A stretch of DNA of 64,000 nucleotides. Source: Hordeum vulgare subsp. vulgare. Lineage: Eukaryota > Streptophyta > Magnoliopsida > Poales > Poaceae. Location: NCBI RefSeq assembly GCF_904849725.1, contig NC_058522.1, forward strand, positions 456,942,844 to 457,006,843, read 5' to 3'. The notes beneath the pieces were generated by a model. That model had not been told where the DNA came from. It saw only the letters and a program-made list of their open reading frames with translations, and searched no databases. The position numbers and the translations under genes were made by a program. Within the stretch, counting starts at the first letter, position 1, and each line of letters begins with the position of its first letter. Shown here in pieces: positions 35,325 through 48,000 of this stretch.

Positions 35325-36473
35325 GGCATATAATCATTAGAGGCATCTCTCCAAACAATATAGATGTGTTGTGGTGAACAAACTATAGTTGGGTAGCGAT
35401 TAAATTGCAATATTTATATTTATGATTATGAGTATTCATGAAATATTTCCGTACGTGCATTACATATAGATCGTTAATCAAACGACATTTACAACTAATA
35501 CTCCCCGCAAATACCACTATCTATTGTGCATATCAAGGTATTAAATTCATAACAAACATAACATTTGTAATAAGCATGTGATGACATAATGTGGACGATA
35601 AAACTATCATCCAAGTGTGACAAAGAAATGATTGTTTTATTCCTAATACCTATAACACAATACATTTCTTGTCCCTTATTGTCACTTGGCTATAAAACAC
35701 TTCAAGATTGGACCTACTACCATACACCACTTCCTCTAAAGATCTACACATCAAACTTGGGCAAAGAATAGTACATAGATTGAAAAGCATATATGCCTAC
35801 TTAATGCAGCAAAGAATCCATAGAAGATTTAATAAATTTGATGAGCGGTTTCATCATAAATTGAAAACACATCATATCCCAATATACACAACACCAATTA
35901 CATCATATCGATACTGATCATGTGAAGCGGCTCACAGGAACATTATATTGAAGCATAAGGGAGAGGGGATGTTATATAGCTACTGCTATGGAGGTCCTAA
36001 GGGAATTACTCACACATGGACATGGTAGCAACAAGGTTGATGAAGATGGCTCCGATAATGGATCCCCCTTCAGCAGCACGCCGGAACATGCCTCTAGATT
36101 GGATGTCTCCGGAACACGAACTTGCGGGGCAAAAAAAATCGCAAAACATGGTATGACGGGTTTCAGGGACAGTAAGATTTATAAGTCAAAGATGGGAAAA
36201 GACGGTGCTGGAAGGCGCTAGAAGGGCTCACCCGACAGGTTCGAGTACTTTATGGATTCTACTTTCCCGCAAACATTGGCAAAAATATTTGAGGTATTTT
36301 GAGGTCGGGAGATTACAATTTCAAAACAAAAAACATGAAAAAAAACAAGTGGCTTGGGCACTGGATTTACTAGGTTAGTCCAAAAACACAATACTAATTA
36401 ATGTAAAAGTATCTAAAAGTAGTATGATAATAACATGAAACAATACAAAAATACATATGTTTGAGACGTATCA
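35325..36473 (-). repeat. LTR fragment of the TGATACGTC gypsy group
   Basis: Ends GAGACGTATCA, so the minus strand begins TGATACGTCTCAAAC as in elements A and E. No polypurine tract lies outside it, and no PBS is seen at the other end, so it is not part of a complete element here. The left boundary is a guess. A duplicated CGTTC flank was looked for and not found. Confidence 0.55.
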
Positions 36474-37900
36474 CGTTCATGGATCACTTCCGTGCGATAT
36501 AAATAATAGTGTTTGTGCTCATGGAACCAAGCATGCACATTTGTCCCCACACGGTTCTGCCCCATTGCTTCGTTCCATGAGTTGGATCATGCTTATGGCA
36601 ACCACACACCAACCAACAATTCATCCTCAAGTTTAATTTCTCTCCCTTTTTCTTCTTTTTGTCCGTACTGGGAGCCTAGATGTCCTTTGTATCATCATCT
36701 CTCTGTTGGGCATGCGTATGTTGGGTGCCCAACACGTGGGTGTGTATTGCCAGACAAACTATCGCACGACCTACACCTGCCGATTTACACACTTTGTCGA
36801 GGAGGTACTGGGTGACCGGCTCCTACCAAAGCATCCTCCCTCTTCTTGTGTTTGTAGCGGTGGGTAGTGTGAATTTTCGTGCTGGCCTATGAGGGGCAAC
36901 CACCAACGGTCCTCTGGCTCTTGAGGGACTATAAACATCTCCGTCACCTCCTCCTTGGCTTCATGGTGGCAGTGGATGGTGAAACGAGCGAGGACCGGGG
37001 GAGGGACAACATCGATCGGGGCGGAGAGGGTGCGAAAGAACAAGCTTTCACGTGGAAAAGTGGCGGAAATGTCCAACCGCATGGGCTTCACCTTGATTTT
37101 GGGTGGGTCCAGGGTGTGAGACTTCTATGTGTCGGCTATGTGGATGTCCGCAAACCTCCCTCACCTTTGCATCCGGTTTGGGAGACTTCAAACGTGCGGA
37201 ACGGTCCATGAACGTTGGATGGCACAAAGTGCTGGACCGTGTTTTCCATATGATTTACATGCATTTTAATGCACATCACCCTAGATGCACTTGTTACCTC
37301 TCATGCGTAGTTTTTTTTCTCATGTTGCATGTTGGAAAACGCGAAACCTAGGTAGCGTTTAGGCACGTTTAGACGCTAGGCGACGGGCAAGCGCCTCACC
37401 TATAACATAAACAGTAGTTTAGGCAGCGGAAGCAAGGAAATGCCCATTTCAATAACAAATCATATCATATTGCATTGAAAGGGCAAATGGGTCTTATTCC
37501 AATTTCAGAAGATTATAGTTAGTCTTTTACATATTATAAAATGGAAAAGGCTTGTGTTCAACCAACGGATCGGTGTGTTCCGTCCGACCTCTTCTACGCT
37601 GGCCACATGTCTTCTAAGCCCCACACCTTATATTCTTATCTTCAGAAAGCTTCACAACATTACACCTTATCCTCTCTCTCTTTCTACTCGTTCGCCGCTA
37701 CATCTCAAGCGAGCACTTGCACCGCCGCCCGTTGGTGAGAAGCCACGCGCCACCTCCTCATCTTTTGCATCTCCTCCTCTTCCCCTCTCCTCCCTCTCCC
37801 TCTCGTGTGACCTCGCAGCCATCTATCCATCTCGTGATCGCTCTTCCCCTCTCCTCCCTCTACCTCTCTTCTAACCTCACAACCATCTATCTCTCCCCAG
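36474..37900. other. Unassigned sequence
   Basis: Several short overlapping frames but none with a recognisable domain. Two inverted GGCG-type blocks near 37360-37400 (CGTTTAGGCAC, TTAGACGCTAGGCG) suggest a decayed DNA transposon end. No gene is supported. Confidence 0.4.
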
Positions 37901-38130
37901 TTTCTGCAACGCGATCGTTGTTTCTGCAATACGGTCGTTGTTTCAGGAGTTGAAAACATTGTTTCGGCAACGGCACCCGTTGTTTCACAAATTGTTTCTA
38001 CAACACGACCACTGTTTCTACAACGCGGTCGTTGTTTCTAGAATTAATGAGTGGGGAGGGGACAAGCGGGGCATGCCTGTAGATCGATCGACAGTTGTTT
38101 CTGCAACTCGACAGTTGTTTGAGGAATTAA
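37901..38130 (+). repeat. Short degenerate 20-bp tandem repeat
   Basis: Units of the form TTTCTGCAACGCGATCGTTG start at 37901 and 37921, with decayed copies near 37941, 37962, 37994 and 38014 and a further one at about 38098. Two units are 17/20 identical. Confidence 0.7.
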
Positions 38131-38298
38131 TGTGTTGGGGAGGTGACCGAGCCGCGTGTTAGCAGTTAGATTGGACGGCTGTGTGCGGCGATCCGATGGC
38201 TATCGAGATGGAGGATGTTTACTCGACGTCTGTCAGAGAACACGTAGCAGTGCCCAAAATGGAAATGGCTTATAAAATCCATGTTTATGAACATACAA

Positions 38299-39904
38299 GA
38301 GCAACTCCAACACGGCGATCCAAACGGACGCGTAGTTTCCGCTTTTCGTCCGTTTGGGTCGGCCGAGCGAACGCTGGTGTCCGCTATTTCAAATGGGTCG
38401 GCCAGTCCGTCCAACGCAAGATCGAACGCAAACAACGATAAACATAATTAAACATTAAAAGGCCGGTCAAAGCCAGCCCAAGTCCACATAAAACATAATT
38501 AAACATAAATAAAAAAAGCGCGGACGCCCTCGGCCGCCTTACGCATCGTCTTCGTCGTCGTCGTCGGGGGAGTTGAGGTCGATGAGCTCCGGGGCCGGCC
38601 TAGCCCAAGGGAACGCTGCCTCCCACGCCTGAGCAGCGTCCTTGCCTGGCAGCACCGGCGGCAGAAGCGGCGCAGGCTGACGGGCTCGCTCCTCCTCCTC
38701 TCACTCCCGATGCTCTGCCTTCTCCTCCTCCATCCACCTGCGCTCGAACTTCATCTCCTCCGCCGCCTCGGCCTCCTCCCTCGCCACTGCCAGTGACTTA
38801 TGGTGCAGGAGGTACTCTTGCTCCTCCTCCTCCGTGCACCCATACCAGACGGGAGGCGCGGACACCCACTCCAGGAGTTGGCCTGTCCATTGGTAGGTGT
38901 GTGGCTGGCGCGCCTCGGCCTGTGCGGACGGCGGAGATGGAGGAGGGGGCACGCCCAGTCGCCCGCCACGGAGAGCGCGAGGGCCTTTTCGAGACCTACC
39001 CAGCGCACATCCTCCTCGCGCGTGCTCTCCTTGATGGCGTAGGGTTTTGTCTCCTCAAGGGCGGCCTGGTAGGCGGCCTCCTCCTCCTGCTCCTCTGGCT
39101 TCACTTGAGGGGGCGGTCGAGGGATTGCCGTATCGAACTGGGCGCCGTGGATGCGCTCCCGCTCGTGCTCGACGGCGAACCAAACCTCCCATTCCGGGGA
39201 TTCGGCCGCGTACGTTGGATCGCGCCGCTCCTTCGGAGTGAGGAGCTCACGCCGCCAGTGGACCTCCTCCGCGTGCGCGCGCGCAGACCGCTGCACTGCT
39301 AGGATAGGGATGCGGTGGGGTTCCAGATGCCAACCATGGGGAAGGTTGACATCTGGGTAGGGCAGAGCTTGCCTGTACTGCCAGTGCCACCAAGCTTGGT
39401 GGTCTGGGATGTACAGGCGCTCGCGCGGTGGCGCGCAGCGGCGAGGTGGCACCGGCACCTTGGACGAGCTCGCGCCGAGGGTGAGCTTGCCCTTGCCCTT
39501 GCCAAAGAAGCCCATGGCTAGGGTTTCGTGGTTGCCGCCGGGGGAGCAAGCGTGGGCAGATGTGGACGGGAGGGGGAAGTGGATGAGGCCGGCCCCGACG
39601 CACGCTTTGGAATAAAAAGAACGACCCACAACCACCTTCCACCCACTGCCAGGCGGGCCCGTAGGTAGGTGGTCACATTTAATACGACCGAGGGGGTTTT
39701 GGCCGGCCGACGAGTGGGGCCGAGGCGGACAGGAGGGAGACGCGCGGCGTCCGCGGCGACGCAAATTTGGGCCTGAAATGGGTCGGCGCGGACGCGAAAC
39801 GGACGCGATTTGGGACTGGATCGACGCGTTGAGCGTCTGTTTTCGTCCGCTGCAATTCAAACGGAAACGAACGAATGAAATGGGTCGCCGCGTTGGAGTT
39901 GCTC
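38299..39904. mobile_element. TIR DNA transposon, possibly PIF/Harbinger-like, no transposase
   Basis: Ends are inverted: GAGCAACTCCAACACGGCGA on the left, and GAGCAACTCCAACGCGGCGA as the reverse complement on the right (19/20). Subterminal GGACGC/GCGTCC-rich stretches are also inverted. Flanks are CAA and TAA, a weak 3-bp duplication fitting the TWA targets of PIF/Harbinger. No transposase is present. The only coding region is the glutamate- and proline-rich ORF below. Confidence 0.75.
38539..39515 (-). pseudogene. Transposon-borne Glu/Pro-rich ORF
   Basis: Starts MGFFGKGKGKLTLGASSSKV at 39515 and runs to TAA at 38539. A frameshift lies near 38950 (in the proline run) and a TGA at about 38701. 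The body contains tryptophan-rich YIPDHQAWWHWQYRQALPYP and PEWEVWFAVEHERE, then acidic EEQEEEAAYQAALEE. The C-terminus ends LIDLNSPDDDDEDD. Proteins with this look recur in Triticeae as hypothetical proteins. There is no catalytic motif, so transposase is excluded. It might be an accessory DNA-binding ORF or a captured gene. Confidence 0.6.
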
Positions 39905-41730
39905 TAATGACCAAAATAAGCCCGTGATGCTGAAAACTACACGACCGCATAGGCCACACTTAGGGTGCTTAAGCATCGTGTACGCCTAACGTTTTTTCTT
40001 CGACCTTGTAGTGGAGTATCATTGTAACAGCTCCTTCACTGTCTGCACACATGTCTTGTGTGGTTCTGTTTCTGTACGGCATTCACTCTTTTTTTGATGA
40101 GTAGTAACTTGCATGGTACTGCGTGTCAGCGAAAACCATATACCTGGCTCGAGACTTAAAATTGGTTTGAGAGTCATGTCAGTCACAGAGGGAACATGAT
40201 TTTATTTTGGTGTCAGGATTGTACTATAGATCGTCAGGTGGGTAGATAACTTGCCTCAAGGCTTCAATGCCTTGGTATGGCTTTCCAAATCTTTCAGGTT
40301 CATCTACGCAAAAGAAGAAGATTTTTAATTGTACGAAAATACACTTTGGTTCTTAATTGTACGTACATTCTATGTAAAAATATAATAATAATTAATTAAA
40401 AAACTAAAATAGTTTCAAAGCATGTTTAGATTGAACTTGATTTTGTTTTGCACTAGTATATAAATTTTCAGGAAAAGGTCGAAATTGGCTTCTGGGTAAA
40501 AAAGACAAAATTTATTTGCTATGATAGGTCACTATTCACACCATTTTGGTCAAAAATTTGTCTTTTTAAAAAAGAAGCCAAAGTATAATTTTCTTTTTGT
40601 GAAATTTTTCTGTCAAGTTCAATGAAAGTTCAAGTTTATTTTAAAAATATTTTCAGGTTTTTTTAACTTTTTATTAAATTGCTATTCTTTTTTGCTTATA
40701 GGTTGTATATACACACAGGTTCCAAAAATTCCCCTCTAGTTCAGGTTTTGCTGTCTTGGCCTTGGTTGGCTTACTTGACTATATGGATAGTTCAAGCACA
40801 TTCAACACGTCAACATGCGCTTAAACTCAATGGCTTGTCGCATATAGGCTGAAAATTCTCACTCTTACTATCATTCTAAAGATTTCAGATAACAACATGC
40901 ACTGCATTTTATACAAATTTCTTAGGTTGAACAATACACAGTGATTCAATTCTCGACACATCCCCTCGTTTGCAACTTTGATTGTTCACAATTTTCTATT
41001 AATATATTAAAAATATATATATTTACCACGGCAAGTACACTGATACTATATTCATTTTACCAAACAAAATACATGTATTTATATTAAATTAAAGCACACA
41101 AAAAAAGAAAATAGTTTGGCGCCAACTATTGTACATGTGTGGTACTTTTTTATTTCAATCAAATCGTTCTCCACGACCATCCGATCGAGATCCAAAGGCA
41201 CAATGGCCTTCTTCTTCCTTTGCTTATTCTTCCTTCCCCTTCCTTTGTCTCCACTAGGTGTACGAGCCTTCCCGTGACCCTACATCTTGCTGCCGTTCGT
41301 CGTGGCGTCCTTGTGCCCGGTCCTGGTTCCATCTCATGAAACTAGACGTGCTAACCAAAAGGCCCCGACCACACCTATCAAGCCTCTGAATCGCCTCTCC
41401 TTGTGAGGTCGGGCGAGCGGCATATTCATTGGTTTTGGCTCGCTCCCGGCTCGACTTCGCCAGCGTCCCCGTGCCTTGCCGTGGCATTGGGGAAATTGTC
41501 TAGGGTTTGAAAATATTTCAAGTGCATGCCAAATAGCAATCATGAAGTAGTTTTTATGCAATCCACCTCTTTTTAGTTCTTAAGATTCGCCCACCACCCA
41601 CTAGTATATTTTCTCGTGCACATGTAAAACAAGTTTTCTCCAACCTAAGTCCACTTGCATTCCAATATTCCAAATGTACTTTCTACACACCAAAACCAAA
41701 GGCTTCCCGACTGTAAATATTCCGAGCTAC
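39905..41730. other. No gene recognised
   Basis: AT-rich sequence with A/T homopolymers (40300-41100) and a GC-richer patch at 41160-41500. Short frames only, with no domain, LTR end or repeat I can name. Confidence 0.5.
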
Positions 41731-41736
41731 CATCTT

Positions 41737-42847
41737 TCATCGGATAGACCCATTAACCAAAGACTCCACGACTTCTACAGGAATGAGTAACGACCATGTA
41801 TGGATCAACGCGGACGCCCTGTAAAGTACGTGCAAGAAATGTATATGTGTTTGCCTGTTAAAAGTCATGTCATTCCTGAAGTTCCATATAGCCCAAAGCA
41901 ATGCACATACTCCTATATGAATATATCTAGCAATAATTGTGTCCACTACATTTAGCCACATCCCAAACAACATTTCAATGCTATTCGGAGGTATGATATT
42001 AAAGGCTATACGAACCATTTGTCACATCGGAGAAAAAGGTGTTTGATAGATTCATCATGATTACAAAAGCTACATTGTTTACTTCCCTTCCAATTTCGTT
42101 TTGCCAAATTATCCTTAATGAGAATCACCTCCTTGTGCACAAACCACATGAAGACTTTGATTCTTACCGGTACTTTGACCTTCCAGTTATGACTCGACTT
42201 AGGAGATTGGTATTATGTCAATAAGGTTCAAATACATAGATTTCACTGTAAAGATGCCATTCGTTGCTAGCTTCCAATGAAGTCTATCGGACTTGTCCGA
42301 TAACTGGACATCTATGAGTCTTCTGACTAAGTGTAACCAAGCCTCCCATCGATGACCTACTAAAGCTGGTCGGAATTGAATATTTACAGGAATAGACTAT
42401 AATATTGTGCGAACGTACGCATCCTTACGTTGAACAATATTATAGAGAGATGGATATTGAATGGCTAGAGGCGTCTCCCCCAGCCACATATCCTCCCAGA
42501 ATCTCGTGGACTCTCTATTTCCAATAATAAATTTAGTTCTGTGGAAAAAAGCCGTTTTCATTTTCATCAAGCCTTTCTAGAATGGTGAATCATTGCGTCT
42601 TACATTTACGTGGGCCAAGGTTTTAGATTGCAAGTACTTACTACGCAGAATTTGTACCCACATACGTGTATCTCTTTAGATAGACTAAACAACCATTTCC
42701 TGAGCAGACACCTGTTCTTTACCTCTAAATTCTCAATCCCCATACCTCCCTGGTCCTTTGGTCTGTAGATAATATCCCACCTAGTAAGCCTGTATTTCCT
42801 CTTAACTTCATCACTCTGCTAGAAAAATCGGGATTGGTAAAAGTTAA
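41737..42847 (-). pseudogene. LINE remnant: end of reverse transcriptase ORF with zf-RVT region
   Basis: On the minus strand broken frames read SDEVKRKYRLTRWDIIYRPK and GGMGIENLEVKNRCLL (about 42690-42815). Then come VRIKVFMWFVHKEVILIKDN and CSFCNHDESIKHLFLRC, a zf-RVT type motif (about 42030-42170), and finally GVCALLWAIWNFRNDMTF (about 41860-41910). This is the C-terminal third of a plant L1-type ORF2. Many stops and frame changes. The upstream end meets CACTA sequence at about 42848. Confidence 0.8.
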
Positions 42848-43686
42848 CCTGTAGAAAAAAGGGCTTTGGTCCAGGCTTGAAATCCCATTAATCCCGGTTC
42901 ACTCACGAACCGGGACCCATGAGGGCATCGGTCCCGGTTCGTGAGGCCAGGGCGCCGGCGGGGCCTTGTGGACTATTGGTCCCGGTTCGTCTGACCCCTT
43001 TGGTCCCGGTTCCAAACACGAACCGTGACCAATGGGCCTTGCTTCTGGCCCACAACCATTGGCCCCGGTTTGTGGCTGGAACCGGGAACAAATGGTGTTC
43101 TTTAGTCCCAGTTCCAGCCAAAAACCGGGACCAATGGTTGTCCTATATATACCCCTGCCCTCGAGCAGAGCAGTGCACTGCTCTGTTTTTTTGGCCAGCC
43201 GTGGGAGAGCTTTGTGGTGCTCTAGCTCACCTCCTATGCACATGAGGTGTTCGATGAAATGCCTGAGCCACACTTAATTTTTCTCCTCTCGAAGCTCCTT
43301 GTCCAAGCTCCATTTCCCTCAAGATTTGTCTAGGTTTGCGGTTCATCCTATCCCGTCCTCGTCCTCACCGCCGTCGATCGCCCGCGTCCATCTCAGTGCC
43401 GACACCACTGTGGTTAGCCTCTTCTTCTTATCTTCTTTCTAAAGGAAAAAGTTCTTACTTGTATGATTTACATAGATACTTGTGTAATTTTCTTACTTTT
43501 ATTATTGTTTGTTATTATATAGTGCGACGATTTTGGTATCTGCCTTCGTCGATCCTCGTCCTGTCTATGATTCGGATGTGGTATATATTATATTTTATGA
43601 CTATTTGTTTTGTTTAGTGTTTATGACAATTATGCCGACCAAGGTAACATAGATTTTTTAATCTAGAAGATATGTTGATGACGAGT
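42848..43686 (+). mobile_element. CACTA transposon 5' part (Caspar-like), truncated
   Basis: Opens CTGTAGAAAAAAGGGC, a decayed CACTA terminus. A cluster of TCCCGGTT words in both orientations follows (42890-43140), typical subterminal repeats that bind transposase. TATATATA lies at 43144-43151, then a 20-bp palindrome and a pyrimidine-rich untranslated leader. No transposase frame begins before the element is cut at 43686 by the LTR of element E. Confidence 0.75.
43144..43185 (+). promoter_or_regulatory. CACTA promoter: TATA box plus 20-bp palindrome
   Basis: TATATATA at 43144-43151 followed by CAGAGCAGTGCACTGCTCTG at 43166-43185, a perfect palindrome placed where transcription should start. 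Confidence 0.6.
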
Positions 43687-44210
43687 TGATGTATATACTT
43701 CTCGCCCCTCGTTGGTTACCCCAAGTGGAAGGTGGAGATGTAGTCCACAGCAAATTTCCCTCGCAGAGAGACTGTAAGGTTTATCGAACCAGTAGGACTC
43801 CTAGGATGAACAAGTAGGTGTCTCCCACCCCTGTCAAGCAGAAGACGTGGACCTGCACACACAACAAATAACTTTGCTCCCAACGAGTACACAGAGGTTG
43901 TTAATCTCTCTGGCATTGTAGTTTGCAAAGGATCAAAACACAAGCGGGAAGGTAATAGTGGTTGCAACACAAAACTAAATGAAAGCGGTAAATGATGCAG
44001 GTGTAAACAATGATGGTGATGTGTACCGGAGTCACATGATGTTCACTAGTGATGTCTCTCTCCCAAAAGATGATAAACAACCATGCTTGGGTAAACAAAT
44101 CACAGTTGGGCAATTGACAGAATTATGATCGCACCGCAATGCTAATTATGCTCCTTGATAGTTAGAGGTTCAATAGTAATTGGCAGTACGCCAAGAGAAG
44201 TAGACCATTT
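43687..44210 (-). repeat. 3' LTR of element E, left piece
   Basis: Starts TGATGTATATAC, matching the TGATGT terminus of the element A LTR, and carries the shared segment TTTATCGAACCAGTAGGACTCC. Ends with CATTT, the target-site duplication of the Sirevirus. Confidence 0.8.
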
Positions 44211-45012
44211 TGAAAGTGCGTTATATCGACTAGAGGGGGGGTGAATAAGAGATTTTTAGAATTTCATCACTGAGGAAATTCCTTCTGAGGAAATTCCTCA
44301 CTGATGACTAACTTACAGCGGAAACAGTTAAGGATCAGTCGTGCAAACGTTCACCACAGCAGTATTACAGAGTGAAGATTATGAGAACAGATTGCACAGT
44401 AAGCAGGCACGCAGAATACAGATGATGATTAACTCAAGTGAAGAATTCGGGGTTGAGGAAATTCAGAGAAAGTCTTCAGCAAATTCTTCAAACAGTCACA
44501 GTGAAAGTCATCAACACATAATACAGAGAATGTAAAGAGTTGAGGAATTAGAACCCGATTCTTGGTGAAGACTGTTGTTGATGACCCAGTTCCAACTGCT
44601 ATGACAGTTGTACATCTGGTTTGGAGCGGCTTGGTACTGAAATCAAAGGACACCCAGTCCGGGGACACACAGTCCCTACCGTATTCTCCTTGAGCTAAGG
44701 GCACACAGTCCTCGCCCAACACTCGTGGTAAGTCTTCAGGGCAGACTTCCAAACCCTCACAAACTCGGTCACCCGGCGATCCACAATTGACTGTTGGATT
44801 GCTCTAGACCATGACGCCTAACCGTCTGGAGGATGCACAGTCCTCAAAGGTAAAAGGCTTCAGTCCCACACAGGAACAACTTCTTCAGTGATGCTCAATC
44901 ACTAGGTTTGGTTTGTGGTTTCGGTGGGTGGTGTATTTCCTCACTGATGATTTACTCTCGAAGGCTCTGAGGAATCGGGTTGCTCTTATGACAAGTGTCA
45001 GTTTCTAGCGGA
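44211..45012 (-). repeat. 3' LTR of Sirevirus, outer (U3) part deleted
   Basis: Matches 55404-56204 of the 5' LTR and then stops abruptly at TCTAGCGGA. The missing 612 bp include the TATA box (56237-56244 in the other copy) and the normal LTR start. The polypurine tract and the end of the extra ORF are lost in the same deletion. Confidence 0.9.
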
Positions 45013-48000
45013 TATTGTGATCATAGGGGCACATTGCATTGTCAGCCAAAGTCCTCAAGAAGAAATCATGGATATTCATGGGGATACCGTGAATGATGTT
45101 GAAGAGGATATTCTTCATGAGGCCGACAACATCTTCTTCATCGTCATGGCCTTTGATTGGCGCGAGGACACTGCAGAGAATGCGGTAGACAGACCGGGGT
45201 GTGTACTTGAGCTCATGGACGAGGAATGTGGTTCTTGAGGGTTTTCCTGCAGCCAAAGGCTTCATGAGGACTTCCATCATTCCATTTGGCAGCTCACGCT
45301 CACCATAAAGCTTCAGTGCCCCGTCTGAAGGAATTGGTACGGGCAGTTCTCTAAGGAGTTCAGACGCTGGAGCCTTGTAGTGACTGTTTTGGGTCATCCA
45401 GTCGAACACCCAAGTGTTGATGTCATCAGCATTGCCCGAGATGTGCAGAGTTGCATAGAACTGAAGAATAAGCTCACTATTCCAATCTGATATGTCTGAG
45501 CACATAGGGAGCAAACCTGCATCATGGAGTACACTAAGGACTGGTTCCATGCAGGGAATTTCTTCAAGTTCATCATGAGGAATGTGCCTGTGCTGGAATA
45601 TCTTGTTGCGTCCACAGAGCACAGAAGCATAGTAGTTCATCTGAGTCCTTGTCCAAAACTTCAGATGACTCATTTGAGGCTTGTCATAGGGATTCTCTCC
45701 GATGAAATACATGCGTTCCTCAAAGAAATTTTCCTTCTGAAACTTTGGCCGTTTCGAGAATGGCTGGCGTTGAACTGGCTTGATATTGTGCTGAGGAATG
45801 GGAGGGGAAACAACCATGGCAGTCTCTGGGTTGAGCACAATGAAGTCATTGTGAGGGGCGGGAACATTTTCTTCAGCAGTTTCCTCAGGTTGAGGAATTT
45901 CATCAGCTGGTATTTCTTGCTCTGGCTGAGCTTCAGGCTGAGGAATTTCTTCTTCCTTCTCAGCTTGAGGAGTTTGGTCAGCCTATTCAGTGGGAGGAGC
46001 CTGCTCAGACTGGACATTTTCTTCAGCTTGGTTTTCATCAGCTGACTTTGTGGCAAAAGCAGATTCATCAGCTGCTGCAGCTGAAGCTTGAGTAGTCTCT
46101 GTCTGAGGAACATGAGGTTGAGGACTTTCATCAATCTGGATTTCCTCATCAGTATGCTCCTAAGAGGCATCATCCTTCATTTCCTCATCTGCCCTTGTAG
46201 TTTGGTCACCAATGACGACCATTTCATATGAAGGTGCAACATTTAGAGGCACCGGGTCCAGGGGGGCAGATTCTTCAGTTTCCTTGAGGCGTTTTGCCTC
46301 AATCTTTTCTTCTGCTGAGGAAGCTTTTCTCTTCTTCGCTTCCTTCTCAGCAGCTCTTGTCTTTTTCGCGTTTGATACAGACGGGATTAACTTCTTCACC
46401 TTTGAAGCTTTTGGTGAAGGTGTTTTCTCTACAGATTCTTCAGCTGGTAGTGAGGAACCAGCTGGAACAGAGTCATCAGCCTGCTTTGGTGAAGCAGCTG
46501 GATCAGGAGCAGTTGCATCAGGGGTTGCAATTTCATCAGTGGCGGTCTCGGTGATGATTTCTTCAATGGCCAGCTCATCAGCACGACGCTCTTGGTGTTG
46601 TTCCTCAGCTTGAGGAATTTCCTCCTCATTAGGAGATGCATCTTCTGGCTGTTCAACCAGGGGCTGAGGAGTTGGTGCTGGTGGTGGGTGACGTTTGTTG
46701 TAGTCATCAACAGCACTAGTGGCTAGCTTGATGAAATTGCGTTTGATGCTTTTGCGGTCTGACAGTTTCTCACACTTGTCTGTCAAGACTTGCAGCTCTG
46801 CGTGGGTTGACACCAGTGCTTCAGGCATCAGCTTGAGGACATTTTGCCTGAGGAATTTCTCCTTTTTGGCCTTTGCAATCTTTGCCTGCTTGGCCTTCTG
46901 TTCCTTCCACTTGGCTTCATTTATGAAGGTGGCTACCACGTGGCTGACGCCAGGAGGAAGTTTCAAATCATCAATGGGTGTGTTTGGGTCCTCGTACCAT
47001 ACATTGATAAAGTCGAGGAGGACCTTGGGGTCCATGGCCAGAGGAATAGCACTGCCTGATGCTTGTGCTACCCTTTCTTGCTTGTTCCTGATGATGGCTT
47101 CCAGGGTTTCATCATCATACTCATCACTTCCCTCTGATGCAGACGGGACTGTGATGATTTTGCTGGGGCTGGGCAGAGGTGTAGGTTCAGTAGTTGCCAA
47201 AGTCTTCACAAGGGGTGTTGAAGACTTTGTCTCCGAGCTAGTTGCAGCTGGGAGTGAGGAGCTGGAGCTGGCAGTCGTAGGCTTCATGACTTTCTTCTGT
47301 ACTGGCTTTGGAGGTGGAGCTGAGGACTTTGGTGTAGATGAGATGGGTGCTGAGGGTTTTGGCGCTAATGGTTTTGGTGTTGACGGTTTTGGAACCGAGG
47401 GTTTCTGAGCTGAGGGTTTTGTGACAGAAGCCTGTCCAGACTTCTCTTGAGGCTTTGGAGCCTTTGGCTTTGATGGCGCAGACTGCTTTTGAGGAATCTC
47501 TGAGCCTGAAGTTTCTACTGCTGAGGAATGAGCAGCACCGGAGGCAGCAGCTGAGGATTCATTAAATTTCTTCACTGGTGTTTCGGCTTGCTTCTTGAGC
47601 TTGGCCAGATGCCTTCCTTTTTCATCTGGGTAGTCATCAAGTGTCATAAGACTTGAGGGATGAGCTACTTGATGATCCTCAAGTGGAGCCCTTCTGCCAG
47701 GAGGCTTCAAAGCGAATTTCTTCGCATATTTTGGGGTCACAAACCTGTACTCCTTCCACTCCTTTGCCCATCCGCGTTCAATTTTCTGCAGCCTAATCTT
47801 TCTTTTAGCCGTTGTCTGTGGTTCTTCATCAGGCGTGCAATAGTCCATGTATATGTCATCAGGAATATCAACAACTGTGTTCTGCTCCAGTTTCTTTCCT
47901 CCCTTCTGTTTCCTCTCTTCCTCCATTTTCTTCAGACGAGGAATTTGTTGATGATTTTGAACTCTTGAGGATTCTGATGAGCCTTGAAGAGTTTCTTCCA

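Noticed and set aside
36513..37351. A possible host gene with frames of about 100 codons
   Set aside because: Frames overlap on both strands, with no domain, start context or consistent exon structure.
42890..43140. CRISPR-like array of TCCCGGTT repeats
   Set aside because: Repeats occur in both orientations, with irregular spacing, in plant DNA; they are CACTA subterminal repeats.
45524..47408. Plus-strand frames of up to 229 codons opposite the Sirevirus extra ORF
   Set aside because: Antisense shadows of the biased codon use of the real minus-strand frame.
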